64,000 nucleotides of DNA, taken from positions 30,485 to 94,484 of the forward strand of contig NZ_JAVESI010000008.1 in the NCBI RefSeq assembly GCF_034006665.1, read 5' to 3'. This DNA is from Trichloromonas sp034006665 (GTDB taxonomy: Bacteria; Desulfobacterota; Desulfuromonadia; Desulfuromonadales; Trichloromonadaceae). Made by a program: the position numbers and the translations under genes. The notes under the pieces are model-generated. The model ran no database searches. It saw only the letters and a program-made list of their open reading frames with translations, and had not been told where the DNA came from. Positions 52,484 to 61,776 of the stretch are shown here, piece after piece. Within the stretch, counting starts at the first letter, position 1. Every line of letters starts with the position of its first letter.

Positions 52484-53782
52484 ATGATGAACATTATTGT
52501 CGTGGGGCTGAGTCATAAGACTGCCCCCGTGGAAATACGCGAACGGGTCGCTTTCGCACCCACAGACATGGCTCGCCCCTTGGGGGAGATGCGGGCTCTG
52601 CCGGCGGTAGCCGAAGCGATCATCGTTTCGACCTGTAACCGGGTGGAGCTTTACGCCGGCAGCCATGATCCCGAAGCCTGCGTCGGTCAGCTCAAGGGTT
52701 TTCTCGCCGCCTATCACGGCATTCCCCCGGAGCAGTTGGAGGGGCATCTCTACGAGTACCAGGGAGAGGAGGCCATTCGCCACGTCTTCCGCGTCGCCTC
52801 CAGCCTCGATTCGATGGTCATCGGCGAGCCGCAGATCCTTGGGCAGATCAAGACCGCCTACGGCTACGCTACCGAGCACAAGACCGTCGGCTCGGTGCTC
52901 AACCGTTTTCTGCACAAGGCCTTTTCCGTGGCCAAGCGGGTGCGCACCGAAACGGACATCGCCAGCAACGCAGTCTCCGTCTCCTTCGCCGCCGTCGAGT
53001 TGGCGCGCAAGATCTTCGGTAGCCTCGACGGTAAGAAGGTCATGCTCATCGGCGCCGGCGAGATGTGCGAACTGGCGGCGCGGCATTTCCTCAACAACGG
53101 CGCGGTCTCGGTGCTGGTTGCCAACCGTACCCTGGAACGGGCGGTCAAGCTCGCCGAGGAGTTCCAGGGACAGGCCGTTCCCTTCGAGGAATTTCCCCAG
53201 CGCCTGCATCAGGTCGACATCGTCCTGACGTCCACCGGCGCCCCTAATTTCATCCTCGGCCCGGAAAAGATGGAAGAGGTCATCCGCCAGCGCAAGAACA
53301 GGCCGATGTTTCTCATCGACATTGCCGTCCCCCGGGACATTGATCCTAAGGTCAACAAGATCGATAACATCTATCTCTACGATGTCGACGACCTGCAGGG
53401 TGTGGTGCAGGCCAACCTCAAGGAACGACAGAAAGAGGCGAAGAAGGCCGAAGTCATCATCGATCAGGAGATCGGCCAGTTCCACCGCTGGCTGGAGAAT
53501 CGCGACGTGGTTCCGACCATCGTCGCCCTGCGCAAGAAGTTTGAGGAAATCCGCCAGGGAGAGCTGCGCAAAACCTTCTCCAATCTCAAGGAACTCGGCC
53601 CCAAGGAGCGGCAGGCGATCGAAGCCCTGACCGCCGCTATCGTCAACAAAATGCTGCATCCACCGACCTCGGTTCTCAAGCGGAATCAGGAGACGGCTTC
53701 GGGGAGCGACTACGTCGATGCGGTGCGCACCCTGTTTGATCTGGAAATCGCCGCGGAAGAAGACGACGGCGAACTCAGCTAA
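52484..53782 (+). CDS. hemA: Glutamyl-tRNA reductase
   Basis: 432 residues. NADPH-dependent reduction of glutamyl-tRNA to glutamate-1-semialdehyde, the first step of C5-pathway haem synthesis. The thioester Cys is in STCNRVELYA, the HKTAPV start is normal, and SSLDSMVIGEPQILGQ and IGAGEMCELAA (NADPH) are intact. The C-terminal coiled dimerisation part is present. 17 bp before hemC. Confidence 0.98.
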   Translation: MMNIIVVGLSHKTAPVEIRERVAFAPTDMARPLGEMRALPAVAEAIIVSTCNRVELYAGSHDPEACVGQLKGFLAAYHGIPPEQLEGHLYEYQGEEAIRHVFRVASSLDSMVIGEPQILGQIKTAYGYATEHKTVGSVLNRFLHKAFSVAKRVRTETDIASNAVSVSFAAVELARKIFGSLDGKKVMLIGAGEMCELAARHFLNNGAVSVLVANRTLERAVKLAEEFQGQAVPFEEFPQRLHQVDIVLTSTGAPNFILGPEKMEEVIRQRKNRPMFLIDIAVPRDIDPKVNKIDNIYLYDVDDLQGVVQANLKERQKEAKKAEVIIDQEIGQFHRWLENRDVVPTIVALRKKFEEIRQGELRKTFSNLKELGPKERQAIEALTAAIVNKMLHPPTSVLKRNQETASGSDYVDAVRTLFDLEIAAEEDDGELS

Positions 53783-53798
53783 GGAGATAGAGAAATTC

Positions 53799-54761
53799 AT
53801 GGCAAAAAAGACACTGCGTATCGGCACCCGCGCTAGCCAGCTGGCTCTTTGGCAGGCCAACTGGGTCAAATCCGAACTGGAAAAGAAATATCCCGGTCTC
53901 GAAGTCACTCTGACCAAGATCAAGACGCAAGGGGATAGAATCCTCGACGTGCCGCTGGCGATGGTCGGGGGCAAGGGTCTTTTCGTCAAGGAGATCGAGG
54001 AGGCCATGCTGCGCGGTGAGATCGACATCGCCGTGCACTCGATGAAGGACGTGCCGACTTTCTTCCCCGAGGGGCTGGCTCTGCGCTGCATCACCGAGCG
54101 GGAAGATCCCCGCGACATCGTCATCCTCAAGCCCGGTTTCAAAAGTTTCCGCGATCTGCCGCAGGGGGCGCGCATCGGTACTTCGTCCTTACGACGCAAG
54201 GCGATGCTGCTGCATCTGCGCCCCGATTTCCAGATGGTCGATATCCGCGGCAACGTCGAAACCCGTATTCGCAAGCTCACCGAGGACAACCTCGACGCCG
54301 TGGTGCTGGCCGCCGCCGGCATGCACCGCCTCGGCTTCACCGGGAAGATCGGCGAATACCTGGCCCCCGACGTCTCGTTGCCGGCCATCGGCCAAGGGGC
54401 GCTGGGTATCGAGTCGCGTATCGCCGATGCCGAAGTCAACGCCCTTATCGACTTCTTCAATCACCCGGAAACCGCTGCCGCGGTCAAGGGTGAGCGGGCG
54501 GTATTGCGCCGTCTGGAAGGGGGTTGTCAGGTGCCCATCGGCGCCTACGGCGAGGTCAAGGACGGCCGATTGACTCTGACCGGCGTAGTCGCCAGCGTCG
54601 ACGGCGTTACACTGCTCAAGAAGACCGTGGTCTGCGCGCCGGAGGAGTCGGAAAAGGTCGGTACCTCCCTGGCCGACGACCTGATCACTCAGGGCGCCGG
54701 AAAGATTCTCAACGAGGTCTATAATCACGAGACCTTCAACGTCAGTCGCGAAGACGTCTGA
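53799..54761 (+). CDS. hemC: Porphobilinogen deaminase (hydroxymethylbilane synthase)
   Basis: 320 residues. Joins four porphobilinogens into hydroxymethylbilane. RIGTRASQLALWQA, HSMKDVPT, GTSSLRRKA, DIRGNVETRI and the cofactor Cys in LEGGCQVPIGAYG are all present. AAGGAG precedes the ATG. A palindromic repeat follows before the cobA-hemD gene. Confidence 0.98.
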   Translation: MAKKTLRIGTRASQLALWQANWVKSELEKKYPGLEVTLTKIKTQGDRILDVPLAMVGGKGLFVKEIEEAMLRGEIDIAVHSMKDVPTFFPEGLALRCITEREDPRDIVILKPGFKSFRDLPQGARIGTSSLRRKAMLLHLRPDFQMVDIRGNVETRIRKLTEDNLDAVVLAAAGMHRLGFTGKIGEYLAPDVSLPAIGQGALGIESRIADAEVNALIDFFNHPETAAAVKGERAVLRRLEGGCQVPIGAYGEVKDGRLTLTGVVASVDGVTLLKKTVVCAPEESEKVGTSLADDLITQGAGKILNEVYNHETFNVSREDV

Positions 54762-54784
54762 TCCCCGCACGCGAATCGATACAC

Positions 54785-54808
54785 AGGGGCGACGCATGCG
54801 TCGCCCCT
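54785..54808. repeat. Palindromic intergenic repeat, copy 2
   Basis: Perfect palindrome AGGGGCGACGCA / TGCGTCGCCCCT in the 70-bp gap between hemC and cobA-hemD. Related in form to 23546-23573 (AGGGGCG-type ends, different centre). It may be a dispersed REP-like element; it has no good T-tract for a terminator. Confidence 0.65.
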
Positions 54809-54831
54809 CCCTGTTTACGGCAGGTGAAATT

Positions 54832-56352
54832 GTGAAACCAGGCATCGTCTATCTCATCGGCGCCGGTCCCGGCGATCCCGGCCTGATTACGGTCAAGGGG
54901 CGGGAATGCCTGCGCCGGGCCGAGGTGGTGATCTACGACTACCTGGCCAATCCCGCCTTTCTGCGCGAGTCCCCGGACGCCGAGTACCTCTACGTCGGCA
55001 AGAAGGGGGGCAGTCATCACCGCTCCCAGGAGGAGATCAATCTTCTGCTGGTAGGAAAAGCCCGGGAAGGCAAGACCGTCGCCCGCCTCAAGGGAGGCGA
55101 TCCCTTTATCTTCGGCCGCGGCGGTGAGGAAGCCCTCTGCTTGCGCCGGGCCGGGATTCCCTTCGAAGTGGTGCCCGGCGTCACCGCCGGTTTTGCCGCA
55201 GCCGCCTATGCCGGCATTCCCCTTACCCACCGCGACTATACCACCAGCCTCGCCCTCATCACCGGCCACGAAGATCCGGCGAAGAAGATGTCGAGTCTTG
55301 ACTGGGAGAAACTCGCCGGTGCCATCGGCACCCTGGTTTTTTACATGGGGATGGCCAATATCTCCCTCATCGCCCGGGAATTGATGGCGCACGGCCGCTC
55401 CGCCGACACCCCGGTGGCCATCGTGCGCTGGGCGACCACGGCGCGCCAGCGGACCCTGACGGCGACTCTCGGCGATGTGGTCGAGAAGGCGCTTCGGGCC
55501 CGGATCAAGCCGCCGGCGGTCATCATTGTCGGCGCGGTGGTCGGCTTGCGGGAGGAGCTGCGCTGGTTCGACAACCGCCCCCTCTTCGGCAAGCGCATTC
55601 TCAACACCCGAGCCGGCGATCAGGCCGGCGAACTGACGGCGCTCCTCGAAGCGCAAGGGGCCGAGGTCATCGAAGCGCCGACCATCGTACTGGTCGCGCC
55701 GGAGAGCTATGGCGAACTCGATCGCGCCATCGCCGAACTGGACACTTTCGACTGGTTGATCCTGACTTCGGCCAACGGCGTCCACGCTTTCTTCCGGCGC
55801 TTGGCGGAACTCGGCCGCGACGCCCGCGCCCTGGGGCGCTGCCGGATCTGCGTGGTCGGGCCGAAGACCGCCGCCCATCTTTGTGCCTATGGTCTGCGCG
55901 CCGACCTCGTTGCTGCCGAGTACAAGGGGGAAGGGGTGGTGGCGGCCTTGGCGGAAACCGCTCTGCAGGACAAGAAAATCCTTTTTCCCAAGGCCGACCG
56001 GGCCCGGGAAGTGATCCCCACGGAACTGGCCAAACGCGGTGCCCGGGTGGTCGCCCCCGTCGCCTACCGCAATGTTGTTCCCGCCGCTCTGCCGGATGCG
56101 GCCTTGGCGGCCTTGGCGGAGGGCGAGATCGACTGCGTCGCCTTCACCGCCTCCTCTACCGTCGACAACCTCGCCCTTCTCCTAGGCGAAGACCTCGCCG
56201 CCCGAATCAAGGGCGTTGCCGTCGCCTCCATCGGTCCGATCACCAGTAAAACCTGCCTCAAGCACGGCCTGGACATCGCCGTCGAGCCCGTCGAATACAC
56301 CTTGGAGGCCCTGGTCGAGGGGATCGTGGAGTACTTTAGCCAGAAGGAGTGA
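54832..56352 (+). CDS. cobA-hemD: Fused uroporphyrinogen-III methyltransferase / uroporphyrinogen-III synthase
   Basis: 506 residues. The first half (about 1-245) is a SAM-dependent uroporphyrinogen-III C-methyltransferase: YLIGAGPGDPGLITVKG, KGGDPFIFGRGGEEAL, GIPLTHRDYTTS. The second half (about 250-506) is HemD, weakly conserved as usual, with TSANGVHAFF, VVGPKTAAHL and FTASSTVDNL. The fusion makes uroporphyrinogen III and sends part to precorrin-2. Start at the GTG 54832 with AGGTGA upstream. A separate hemD is not needed or seen. Confidence 0.94.
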   Translation: MKPGIVYLIGAGPGDPGLITVKGRECLRRAEVVIYDYLANPAFLRESPDAEYLYVGKKGGSHHRSQEEINLLLVGKAREGKTVARLKGGDPFIFGRGGEEALCLRRAGIPFEVVPGVTAGFAAAAYAGIPLTHRDYTTSLALITGHEDPAKKMSSLDWEKLAGAIGTLVFYMGMANISLIARELMAHGRSADTPVAIVRWATTARQRTLTATLGDVVEKALRARIKPPAVIIVGAVVGLREELRWFDNRPLFGKRILNTRAGDQAGELTALLEAQGAEVIEAPTIVLVAPESYGELDRAIAELDTFDWLILTSANGVHAFFRRLAELGRDARALGRCRICVVGPKTAAHLCAYGLRADLVAAEYKGEGVVAALAETALQDKKILFPKADRAREVIPTELAKRGARVVAPVAYRNVVPAALPDAALAALAEGEIDCVAFTASSTVDNLALLLGEDLAARIKGVAVASIGPITSKTCLKHGLDIAVEPVEYTLEALVEGIVEYFSQKE

Positions 56353-56357
56353 TCGTC

Positions 56358-56386
56358 TGGACAAAGAACTGTATCCGTCAGACAAT
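56358..56386 (+). promoter_or_regulatory. Weak candidate promoter before hemB
   Basis: TGGACA (56358-56363), 17-nt spacer, GACAAT (56381-56386), in the 133-bp gap. It could give hemB its own transcript in addition to operon readthrough. Confidence 0.4.
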
Positions 56387-56485
56387 CTGTGTTATCAGTT
56401 GCATCCACCCCGCAAGCGCCTTTGAGATGTGTTGATCTGCGGGAGCATCAGGTTTTTGCTTTTCCCTGTCCAGAGGAGATTCGCC

Positions 56486-57463
56486 ATGTTTTTCCCCGAA
56501 TACCGCGCCCGCCGTCTGCGTCGTAACGACAACATCCGCCGCATGGTGCGGGAAACCCATCTGCGTGTCGACGATTTGATCTACCCCATGTTTTCCGCCT
56601 TCGGCACTGGGATCAAAAAAGAAATTCCGTCGATGCCGGGCATCTATCAACAGTCCATCGAGCACATCGTCGTCGAGGCTAAAGAGGTACACGATCTGGG
56701 CATTCCCGCGGTAATCCTCTTCGGTATCCCCGAGACCAAGGACGCTTTGGGTCAGGACGCCTATTCAGAGACGGGAATCATTCAGGAGACAATCCGGGCG
56801 ATCAAACAAGCGGTTCCGAATCTCACCGTCATCACCGACGTCTGCATGTGCGAGTACACCGACCACGGTCATTGCGGAGTGATCAAGGACGGCGACGTGG
56901 ACAACGACGAAACCCTCAAGCTGCTTGCTGCCGAGGCCCTTTCCCACGCTCGCGCAGGGGCCGACATCGTCGCCCCTTCGGACATGATGGACGGTCGGGT
57001 GGCGGCAATCCGCGAGATCCTCGACGGCAATGGTTTCGAGCACATTCCGGTGATGAGTTACGCGGTCAAGTACGCCAGCGCCTATTACGGCCCTTTCCGC
57101 GATGCCGCCGAATCGACCCCCCAGTTCGGCGACCGTCGTTCCTATCAGATGGATCCGGCCAACCGTCGCGAGGCCTTCCGCGAGGCGGCTCTCGACGTGC
57201 AGGAGTGCGCCGATTTTCTCATGGTCAAGCCGGCTCTGGCTTACCTCGACATCCTCCGCGACATCCGGGAGCGTTTCGATCTGCCGCTGGTGGCCTACAA
57301 CGTCTCCGGCGAATATTCGATGATCAAGGCTGCGGCCAGAAACGGCTGGGTCGACAACGACCGCATCGTCATGGAGACGCTCCTCGGCATGAAGCGGGCC
57401 GGCGCCGACCTGATCATCACCTACCACGCCAAGGAAGCGGCCCGCCTGCTTCGCGGCCGCTAA
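56486..57463 (+). CDS. hemB: Delta-aminolevulinic acid dehydratase (porphobilinogen synthase)
   Basis: 325 residues. Condenses two 5-aminolevulinates to porphobilinogen. The two Schiff-base lysines lie in SYAVKYASAYYGPFR and LMVKPALAYLD. The region DVCMCEYTDHGHCG carries Cys residues that would bind zinc. AGAGGAG precedes the ATG. It stands 25 bp before the M16 peptidase gene. Confidence 0.98.
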   Translation: MFFPEYRARRLRRNDNIRRMVRETHLRVDDLIYPMFSAFGTGIKKEIPSMPGIYQQSIEHIVVEAKEVHDLGIPAVILFGIPETKDALGQDAYSETGIIQETIRAIKQAVPNLTVITDVCMCEYTDHGHCGVIKDGDVDNDETLKLLAAEALSHARAGADIVAPSDMMDGRVAAIREILDGNGFEHIPVMSYAVKYASAYYGPFRDAAESTPQFGDRRSYQMDPANRREAFREAALDVQECADFLMVKPALAYLDILRDIRERFDLPLVAYNVSGEYSMIKAAARNGWVDNDRIVMETLLGMKRAGADLIITYHAKEAARLLRGR

Positions 57464-57488
57464 CGCGGAAGAAACGGCGCGCTTACCG

Positions 57489-58787
57489 ATGCGAGAATAC
57501 TTTAGCGACCGGCTGACCAACGGCCTGCGCCTGGTCACCGTCGAAATGCCCCACCTGCACTGCGCGGAGATGGCCTGCTACGTCCAGGTCGGCGGGCGGG
57601 ACGAGTCCGCCGACCTGGCGGGTGTCTCCCATTTCCTCGAACACATTCTCTTTCGTGGCAGCCTTGACTATCCCGGCAGTTTCGTGCTCGAGCGGGCCTT
57701 CGAGGCCATCGGCGGGGCGGTGAACGCCGCCACCGATGTGGAAAGCACCTGCTACCACAGCCGTTTCCATCCCCTGCACCTAGACGAGGCGGCGCGCCTC
57801 TTCGCCTCGCTGCTGACCCGGCCGCTTTTCACCGACGTCGATGTGGAGCGGCGCATCATCCTCGAAGAAGCCTTGGACGATCTCAACGAACGGGGGGAGG
57901 ATATCAGTCCCGACAATCTCACTGCCGGGCTGCTCTGGCCTGATCATCCCTTAAGCCTGCCGACCATCGGCACCACGGCGTCGATCAAGGCGATCGGCGA
58001 AGCCGATCTGCGCGCCCATCACGGCCGCTACTACACCCCGGTCAACACGGTCGTGGTGGCGGCCGGTAACGTGCGTCGCGAGGCGGCGCTGCGGGCCGTC
58101 GAGGGAGCCTTTGGCCACTGGCACGGCAGCGGCGGTCCCGAGCGGCAAAGCCCGGTGGTTCTTCCCGCCCGGGCGCCGGAGGTGGCCTGGGCCAGGGATT
58201 CGGATTCGCAGATTTCGTTGCAGCTGGCCTTTCGTGCGCCGGGCCGGGGGCATGCCGATACCCTGCCGCTGCGGGTGCTGCGCTGGATTCTCTCCTGGGG
58301 CGGGGCTTCTCGGCTGATGCTGCGCCTGCGCGAACAGCTTGGTCTGACCTATCATGTGGAGGCGGGGCTGTCGATGCTCGCTGACTGCGGTTCTTTCACC
58401 ATCGATCTGGCGGTGGCGCCGAAAAATCTCGAGCGCGCGGTGACGGAGGTGCTTTCCGTGGTGGCGCGGCTCTGTCGCGAGCCGGTGCCGGAGGAAGAAC
58501 TGCAGGGGGTATTGCGAGCTTATCTCTTCGATCTGGAGTTCAGCCAGGACCATACCGAGGCGATGCTTTCCCGCTACGGCTGGGGAGAACTGGCCGGCTA
58601 CCTGCGCACCGTCGAGGAGGATCGGCGCGAACTCATGGAAGTGACGGCCGAGACGATCCGGCGGGCGGCGCGGGCGCTCTTCGCCCCGGGCAATCTCAAG
58701 CTCGCCGTTGTCGGCCCCTGGAAGGAAAGGCATCGGCGCGCAGTGAACAAGATCCTTGTCGGCTACTCCCCGCTGACGGAAGCCTAG
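57489..58787 (+). CDS. M16-family zinc peptidase (PqqL/mitochondrial-processing-peptidase-like)
   Basis: 432 residues. The inverted zinc motif HFLEH (His48, Glu51, His52) is intact, with the third ligand in ERRIILEEALDDL. The second, inactive half follows (about 230-432), as in M16B proteins. No signal peptide, so cytoplasmic unless exported otherwise. Linked to hemB by 25 bp. Its 3' end overlaps the end of the convergent sigma-54 regulator gene by 4 bp. Substrate unknown. Confidence 0.92.
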   Translation: MREYFSDRLTNGLRLVTVEMPHLHCAEMACYVQVGGRDESADLAGVSHFLEHILFRGSLDYPGSFVLERAFEAIGGAVNAATDVESTCYHSRFHPLHLDEAARLFASLLTRPLFTDVDVERRIILEEALDDLNERGEDISPDNLTAGLLWPDHPLSLPTIGTTASIKAIGEADLRAHHGRYYTPVNTVVVAAGNVRREAALRAVEGAFGHWHGSGGPERQSPVVLPARAPEVAWARDSDSQISLQLAFRAPGRGHADTLPLRVLRWILSWGGASRLMLRLREQLGLTYHVEAGLSMLADCGSFTIDLAVAPKNLERAVTEVLSVVARLCREPVPEEELQGVLRAYLFDLEFSQDHTEAMLSRYGWGELAGYLRTVEEDRRELMEVTAETIRRAARALFAPGNLKLAVVGPWKERHRRAVNKILVGYSPLTEA

Positions 58788-61606
58788 GCGATGTGGATCG
58801 TCTTGTAGAGAAAGTTCTTGAAGCGGAAAAAGGTCTTGCGACTCTCCGCGTCCTTGGCGCGGGGGTCGCAGGCCTGAAGCATGACGGCGATCTTCGGCAT
58901 GTTGGTCGCCCCTTCCCGACGGGCCAGATCGATGACCGCCGCCACCACGTCCCTTGAGATGCGACTCGCGGAAAACGGTTCGTAGACCTTTTCCCAGAAA
59001 TCCCCTTCCCCCTTGCGCAGATCCGAAAAAATCTCCTCCGCGACCTGGGCGGTGAGCTTTTCTACCGCTACCGTTCCCTTGGGCCGTTCCGCTTCGCCGA
59101 TCGCCCGGCGAATGTCTTCCTCGGAAATTACCCGCTTCTTCCGGAAAAAGAGAGCGCGCAAGAGGATGCTGCGCAACTCGCGGACGTTGCCGGTGTAGTG
59201 ATGCTGGGAGAGGAGCTGCTGGGCGCCGCGGGTCAGCACCGGCGCGTCCTCCTCGCTCATGTCCTCCTTGCGGTAGACCTGGTGCAGTTTGCCGAGAAAG
59301 TGGGTGGCTAGGTCGGGGATGTCCTCGCGGCGCTGGTTGAGGGAGGGGACCTCGATAGTCAGCTCGGAGAGGCGGTGAAAAAGGTCCTCGCGGAAATGGC
59401 CGGACTCGATGAGCTGCTTGAGGTTCTTGTTGGTGGCGGCGATGAGCAGCACCCGGGCGAAACGGGTGACGTTTTCGCCGAGGCGGACGAAGCCGCCGTT
59501 GTCGAGAAAACGCAGGAGCTGTACCTGGGTCTTGGGGTCGGCGTCGCCGATTTCATCGAGAAAAACCACGCCGCCGTGGGCCTCTTCGAGAATCCCCTTG
59601 CGGTCGGTGTGGGCGCCGGTGAAGGCGCCGCGCTTGTGGCCGAAGAGTTCCGAATAGGTGAGCTCGCCGCTGTAGGCGGCGATGTTGGTTTTTTTCACCG
59701 GCAGCTCGCCGCGCGGGTCGATCTCGATCTGGTACATCTCCCGCAGGCGGGAGAAGATGTTGTTGAAGAGGAACTCCTTGCCGCTGCCGGTGTCGCCGGT
59801 GATGAGGATCGACGGCAGACCGAGGGAAGCCTCTTGCAGATCGCGCACCGTCCACTTGGAGATGCGGTTGAAGAGAGGGGGGGTGATGCGCTGGATGAAA
59901 TCGACCAGTTCCGAGGTCTTGGCCGAGTTGCCGATGATGTTCCCCAGTTTGTAGGAGGAGATCTTCGGGTCTTTGTAGCCGACATCCCGACGCAGGTTGA
60001 TGACTTCGCCGGTGAGTTTCTCGATGCGCTGAAGGTCGTAAAGAAAGGGGGCGATCAGCCGTTCGATGATCATCAGGATGCGTTTGTGTTCGTCGGTGAA
60101 GTAGTGGGGGCGCAGACTGTCGAGGCAGATGACCGCGATCACCTCGTCGTCATAGAGCACCGGTACGGCGATTTCGCTCTTGATGGCGCCGGTGATCTCC
60201 CGATAGAGTCCCTTTTTGCGTTTTTCCTCCTCGGTGTCGGCGATGACGTGGGGCCGCCCGATGTGGGCGACGTAGCCGGTCAGGCTGCGTTCCTCGGGGG
60301 GGAGTTTCTCGCCGCCGACACGGATCGGGGGAATATCCTTTTTCAGCCATTCCTTGCTCTTGGCTCCGACCAGGCGGCCGTCCGGTTCCTCGACGATCAG
60401 CCAGCGCAGGCCTTCCTCCTCGCGCACCAGAGCGATGCTGCCGGTGTCGGCGCCGATCAGTTCCGTGGCCTTGGACAGGGCGCGATTGAGAAAGGGTTGC
60501 AAACCCTCGAATTTTTCCTGTAACAGGTCGTTGATTTCGGAGAGGACCTGGATCTCCATGTGCTCGACGCCGATTTCCTGGATGACCCGCTCGGCCATCT
60601 CGGCATGGGCCTCCAGCAGCCCCTTTTCGAAATCGCTGAAATGGTAGGAGCCCCGGGTATAGTAGTTGACCAGGCAGATGACCCGTCGGCTGTGCGGTTC
60701 GTAGCGGGGAACCACATAGAGGGATTTCAGCCCCATCTGCTCGGTGAGATAACGTTTCTGCAGGGGCTCCGCCGGCAGATTGGGAATGTACAGGGGGGTG
60801 AGCAGGGTGTCGTCGCTGATGATGCCGGTGCTGCTGATGTAGCGGGAGAGAAGGGACTGGCCGGGGCCGAGGTTGATGAGTTTCTCGTCCTCGTAGATTT
60901 GGCGGGCGCCCTGGTCCTTGGTGTAGGAGGCGAGCACCTGCAAGCCCTCCTCCTTCGATTCGAGGCCGAGAGGCGAGGGGATGAGGACCGAGGCCAGGGT
61001 CAGTTTATCGATCAGACTTACCGCCGATTTCACCATCAGCAGGGCGGCTTCCTTTTTCTTCGCCTTGTCGATGCGCCGGGCCAGAACGATCTGCTGATGA
61101 TACTTGCGTGCCTGGTCGATAAGCGGCACGACTTCGGCGAGAAACTCCCGCAGCACCCGGCGCTGGGACTCGGCGGGAACCCGTCCGACCCGGCTGCTGT
61201 CGACGCTCAACACCCCGGCCGAGCGCCCTTGATGGATGAGGGGGACAAGATAGCTGGCGCGGATTTCGAAGCGTTCGGCGAGTTCCAGGGCATTGGGGCC
61301 GGCCAAGGCCGTGACATCCTCGACCAGGGCCGCCTGCTGGGTCATGTAGACTCGCGACACCAGATAGTCGGTGCTGTTGAGGGGGAAGGACCGGCTCTTG
61401 ACCGCCTGGGCCTGGGCGCCGTTGGCGGCGGCGCAGACGAGAATGCCGCCGGTCAGGTCTTCGAGATAGACGCGGCAGCGGTTCTGGCGGGTGATGAGGG
61501 TCACGGCGCCGAGGAGTACATGCAGGATGTCCTCCAGGTTTTCCTTGCCGTAGCCGGCGATTTTGGCTTTGAGATGGGAGAGTTGCGCGGCAACGAAGGA
61601 TTCCAT
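58784..61606 (-). CDS. Sigma-54-dependent regulator with several GAF domains
   Basis: 940 residues. Three GAF-type sensory segments (about 20-165, 190-345, 360-525) precede an AAA+ activator domain. Walker A GDTGSGKE (604-611), sigma-54 contact loop GAFTGA (660-665) and Walker B VVFLDEIGD (680-688) are intact. The C-terminus (about 865-940) is not a clear Fis-type helix-turn-helix, so it may bind DNA differently or not at all. A long coiled stretch links GAF to AAA+. Targets are unknown. Convergent overlap with the M16 gene; divergent from the J-domain protein gene. Confidence 0.9.
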   Translation of the reverse strand: MESFVAAQLSHLKAKIAGYGKENLEDILHVLLGAVTLITRQNRCRVYLEDLTGGILVCAAANGAQAQAVKSRSFPLNSTDYLVSRVYMTQQAALVEDVTALAGPNALELAERFEIRASYLVPLIHQGRSAGVLSVDSSRVGRVPAESQRRVLREFLAEVVPLIDQARKYHQQIVLARRIDKAKKKEAALLMVKSAVSLIDKLTLASVLIPSPLGLESKEEGLQVLASYTKDQGARQIYEDEKLINLGPGQSLLSRYISSTGIISDDTLLTPLYIPNLPAEPLQKRYLTEQMGLKSLYVVPRYEPHSRRVICLVNYYTRGSYHFSDFEKGLLEAHAEMAERVIQEIGVEHMEIQVLSEINDLLQEKFEGLQPFLNRALSKATELIGADTGSIALVREEEGLRWLIVEEPDGRLVGAKSKEWLKKDIPPIRVGGEKLPPEERSLTGYVAHIGRPHVIADTEEEKRKKGLYREITGAIKSEIAVPVLYDDEVIAVICLDSLRPHYFTDEHKRILMIIERLIAPFLYDLQRIEKLTGEVINLRRDVGYKDPKISSYKLGNIIGNSAKTSELVDFIQRITPPLFNRISKWTVRDLQEASLGLPSILITGDTGSGKEFLFNNIFSRLREMYQIEIDPRGELPVKKTNIAAYSGELTYSELFGHKRGAFTGAHTDRKGILEEAHGGVVFLDEIGDADPKTQVQLLRFLDNGGFVRLGENVTRFARVLLIAATNKNLKQLIESGHFREDLFHRLSELTIEVPSLNQRREDIPDLATHFLGKLHQVYRKEDMSEEDAPVLTRGAQQLLSQHHYTGNVRELRSILLRALFFRKKRVISEEDIRRAIGEAERPKGTVAVEKLTAQVAEEIFSDLRKGEGDFWEKVYEPFSASRISRDVVAAVIDLARREGATNMPKIAVMLQACDPRAKDAESRKTFFRFKNFLYKTIHIA

Positions 61607-61643
61607 GGCGACCTCGGAGGCTGAGTGGAAATTCTACTCAGGC

Positions 61644-61673
61644 ACTATAGAGCGAAGCGCTGGGATCTGTCAA
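61644..61673 (-). promoter_or_regulatory. Promoter of the sigma-54 regulator gene
   Basis: Minus strand TTGACA (61673-61668), 18-nt spacer, TATAGT (61649-61644), about 38 bp before the ATG. Confidence 0.6.
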
Positions 61674-61702
61674 AGAGACAACGGCATTTCCCGGCAAGCC
61701 GC

Positions 61703-61731
61703 TTGTGCTTTTTCGACCCTTAGTGTATAAA
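61703..61731 (+). promoter_or_regulatory. Promoter of the J-domain protein gene
   Basis: TTGTGC (61703-61708), 17-nt spacer, TATAAA (61726-61731), 46 bp before the GTG start. Confidence 0.55.
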
Positions 61732-61776
61732 ATTTGCCAGGTATTTTAATCTTTCCGCGAAGGGATTCCACTAGGC

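Noticed and set aside
59375..60523. Plus-strand open frames opposite the sigma-54 regulator
   Set aside because: Antisense shadows; the minus strand carries intact Walker and GAFTGA motifs.
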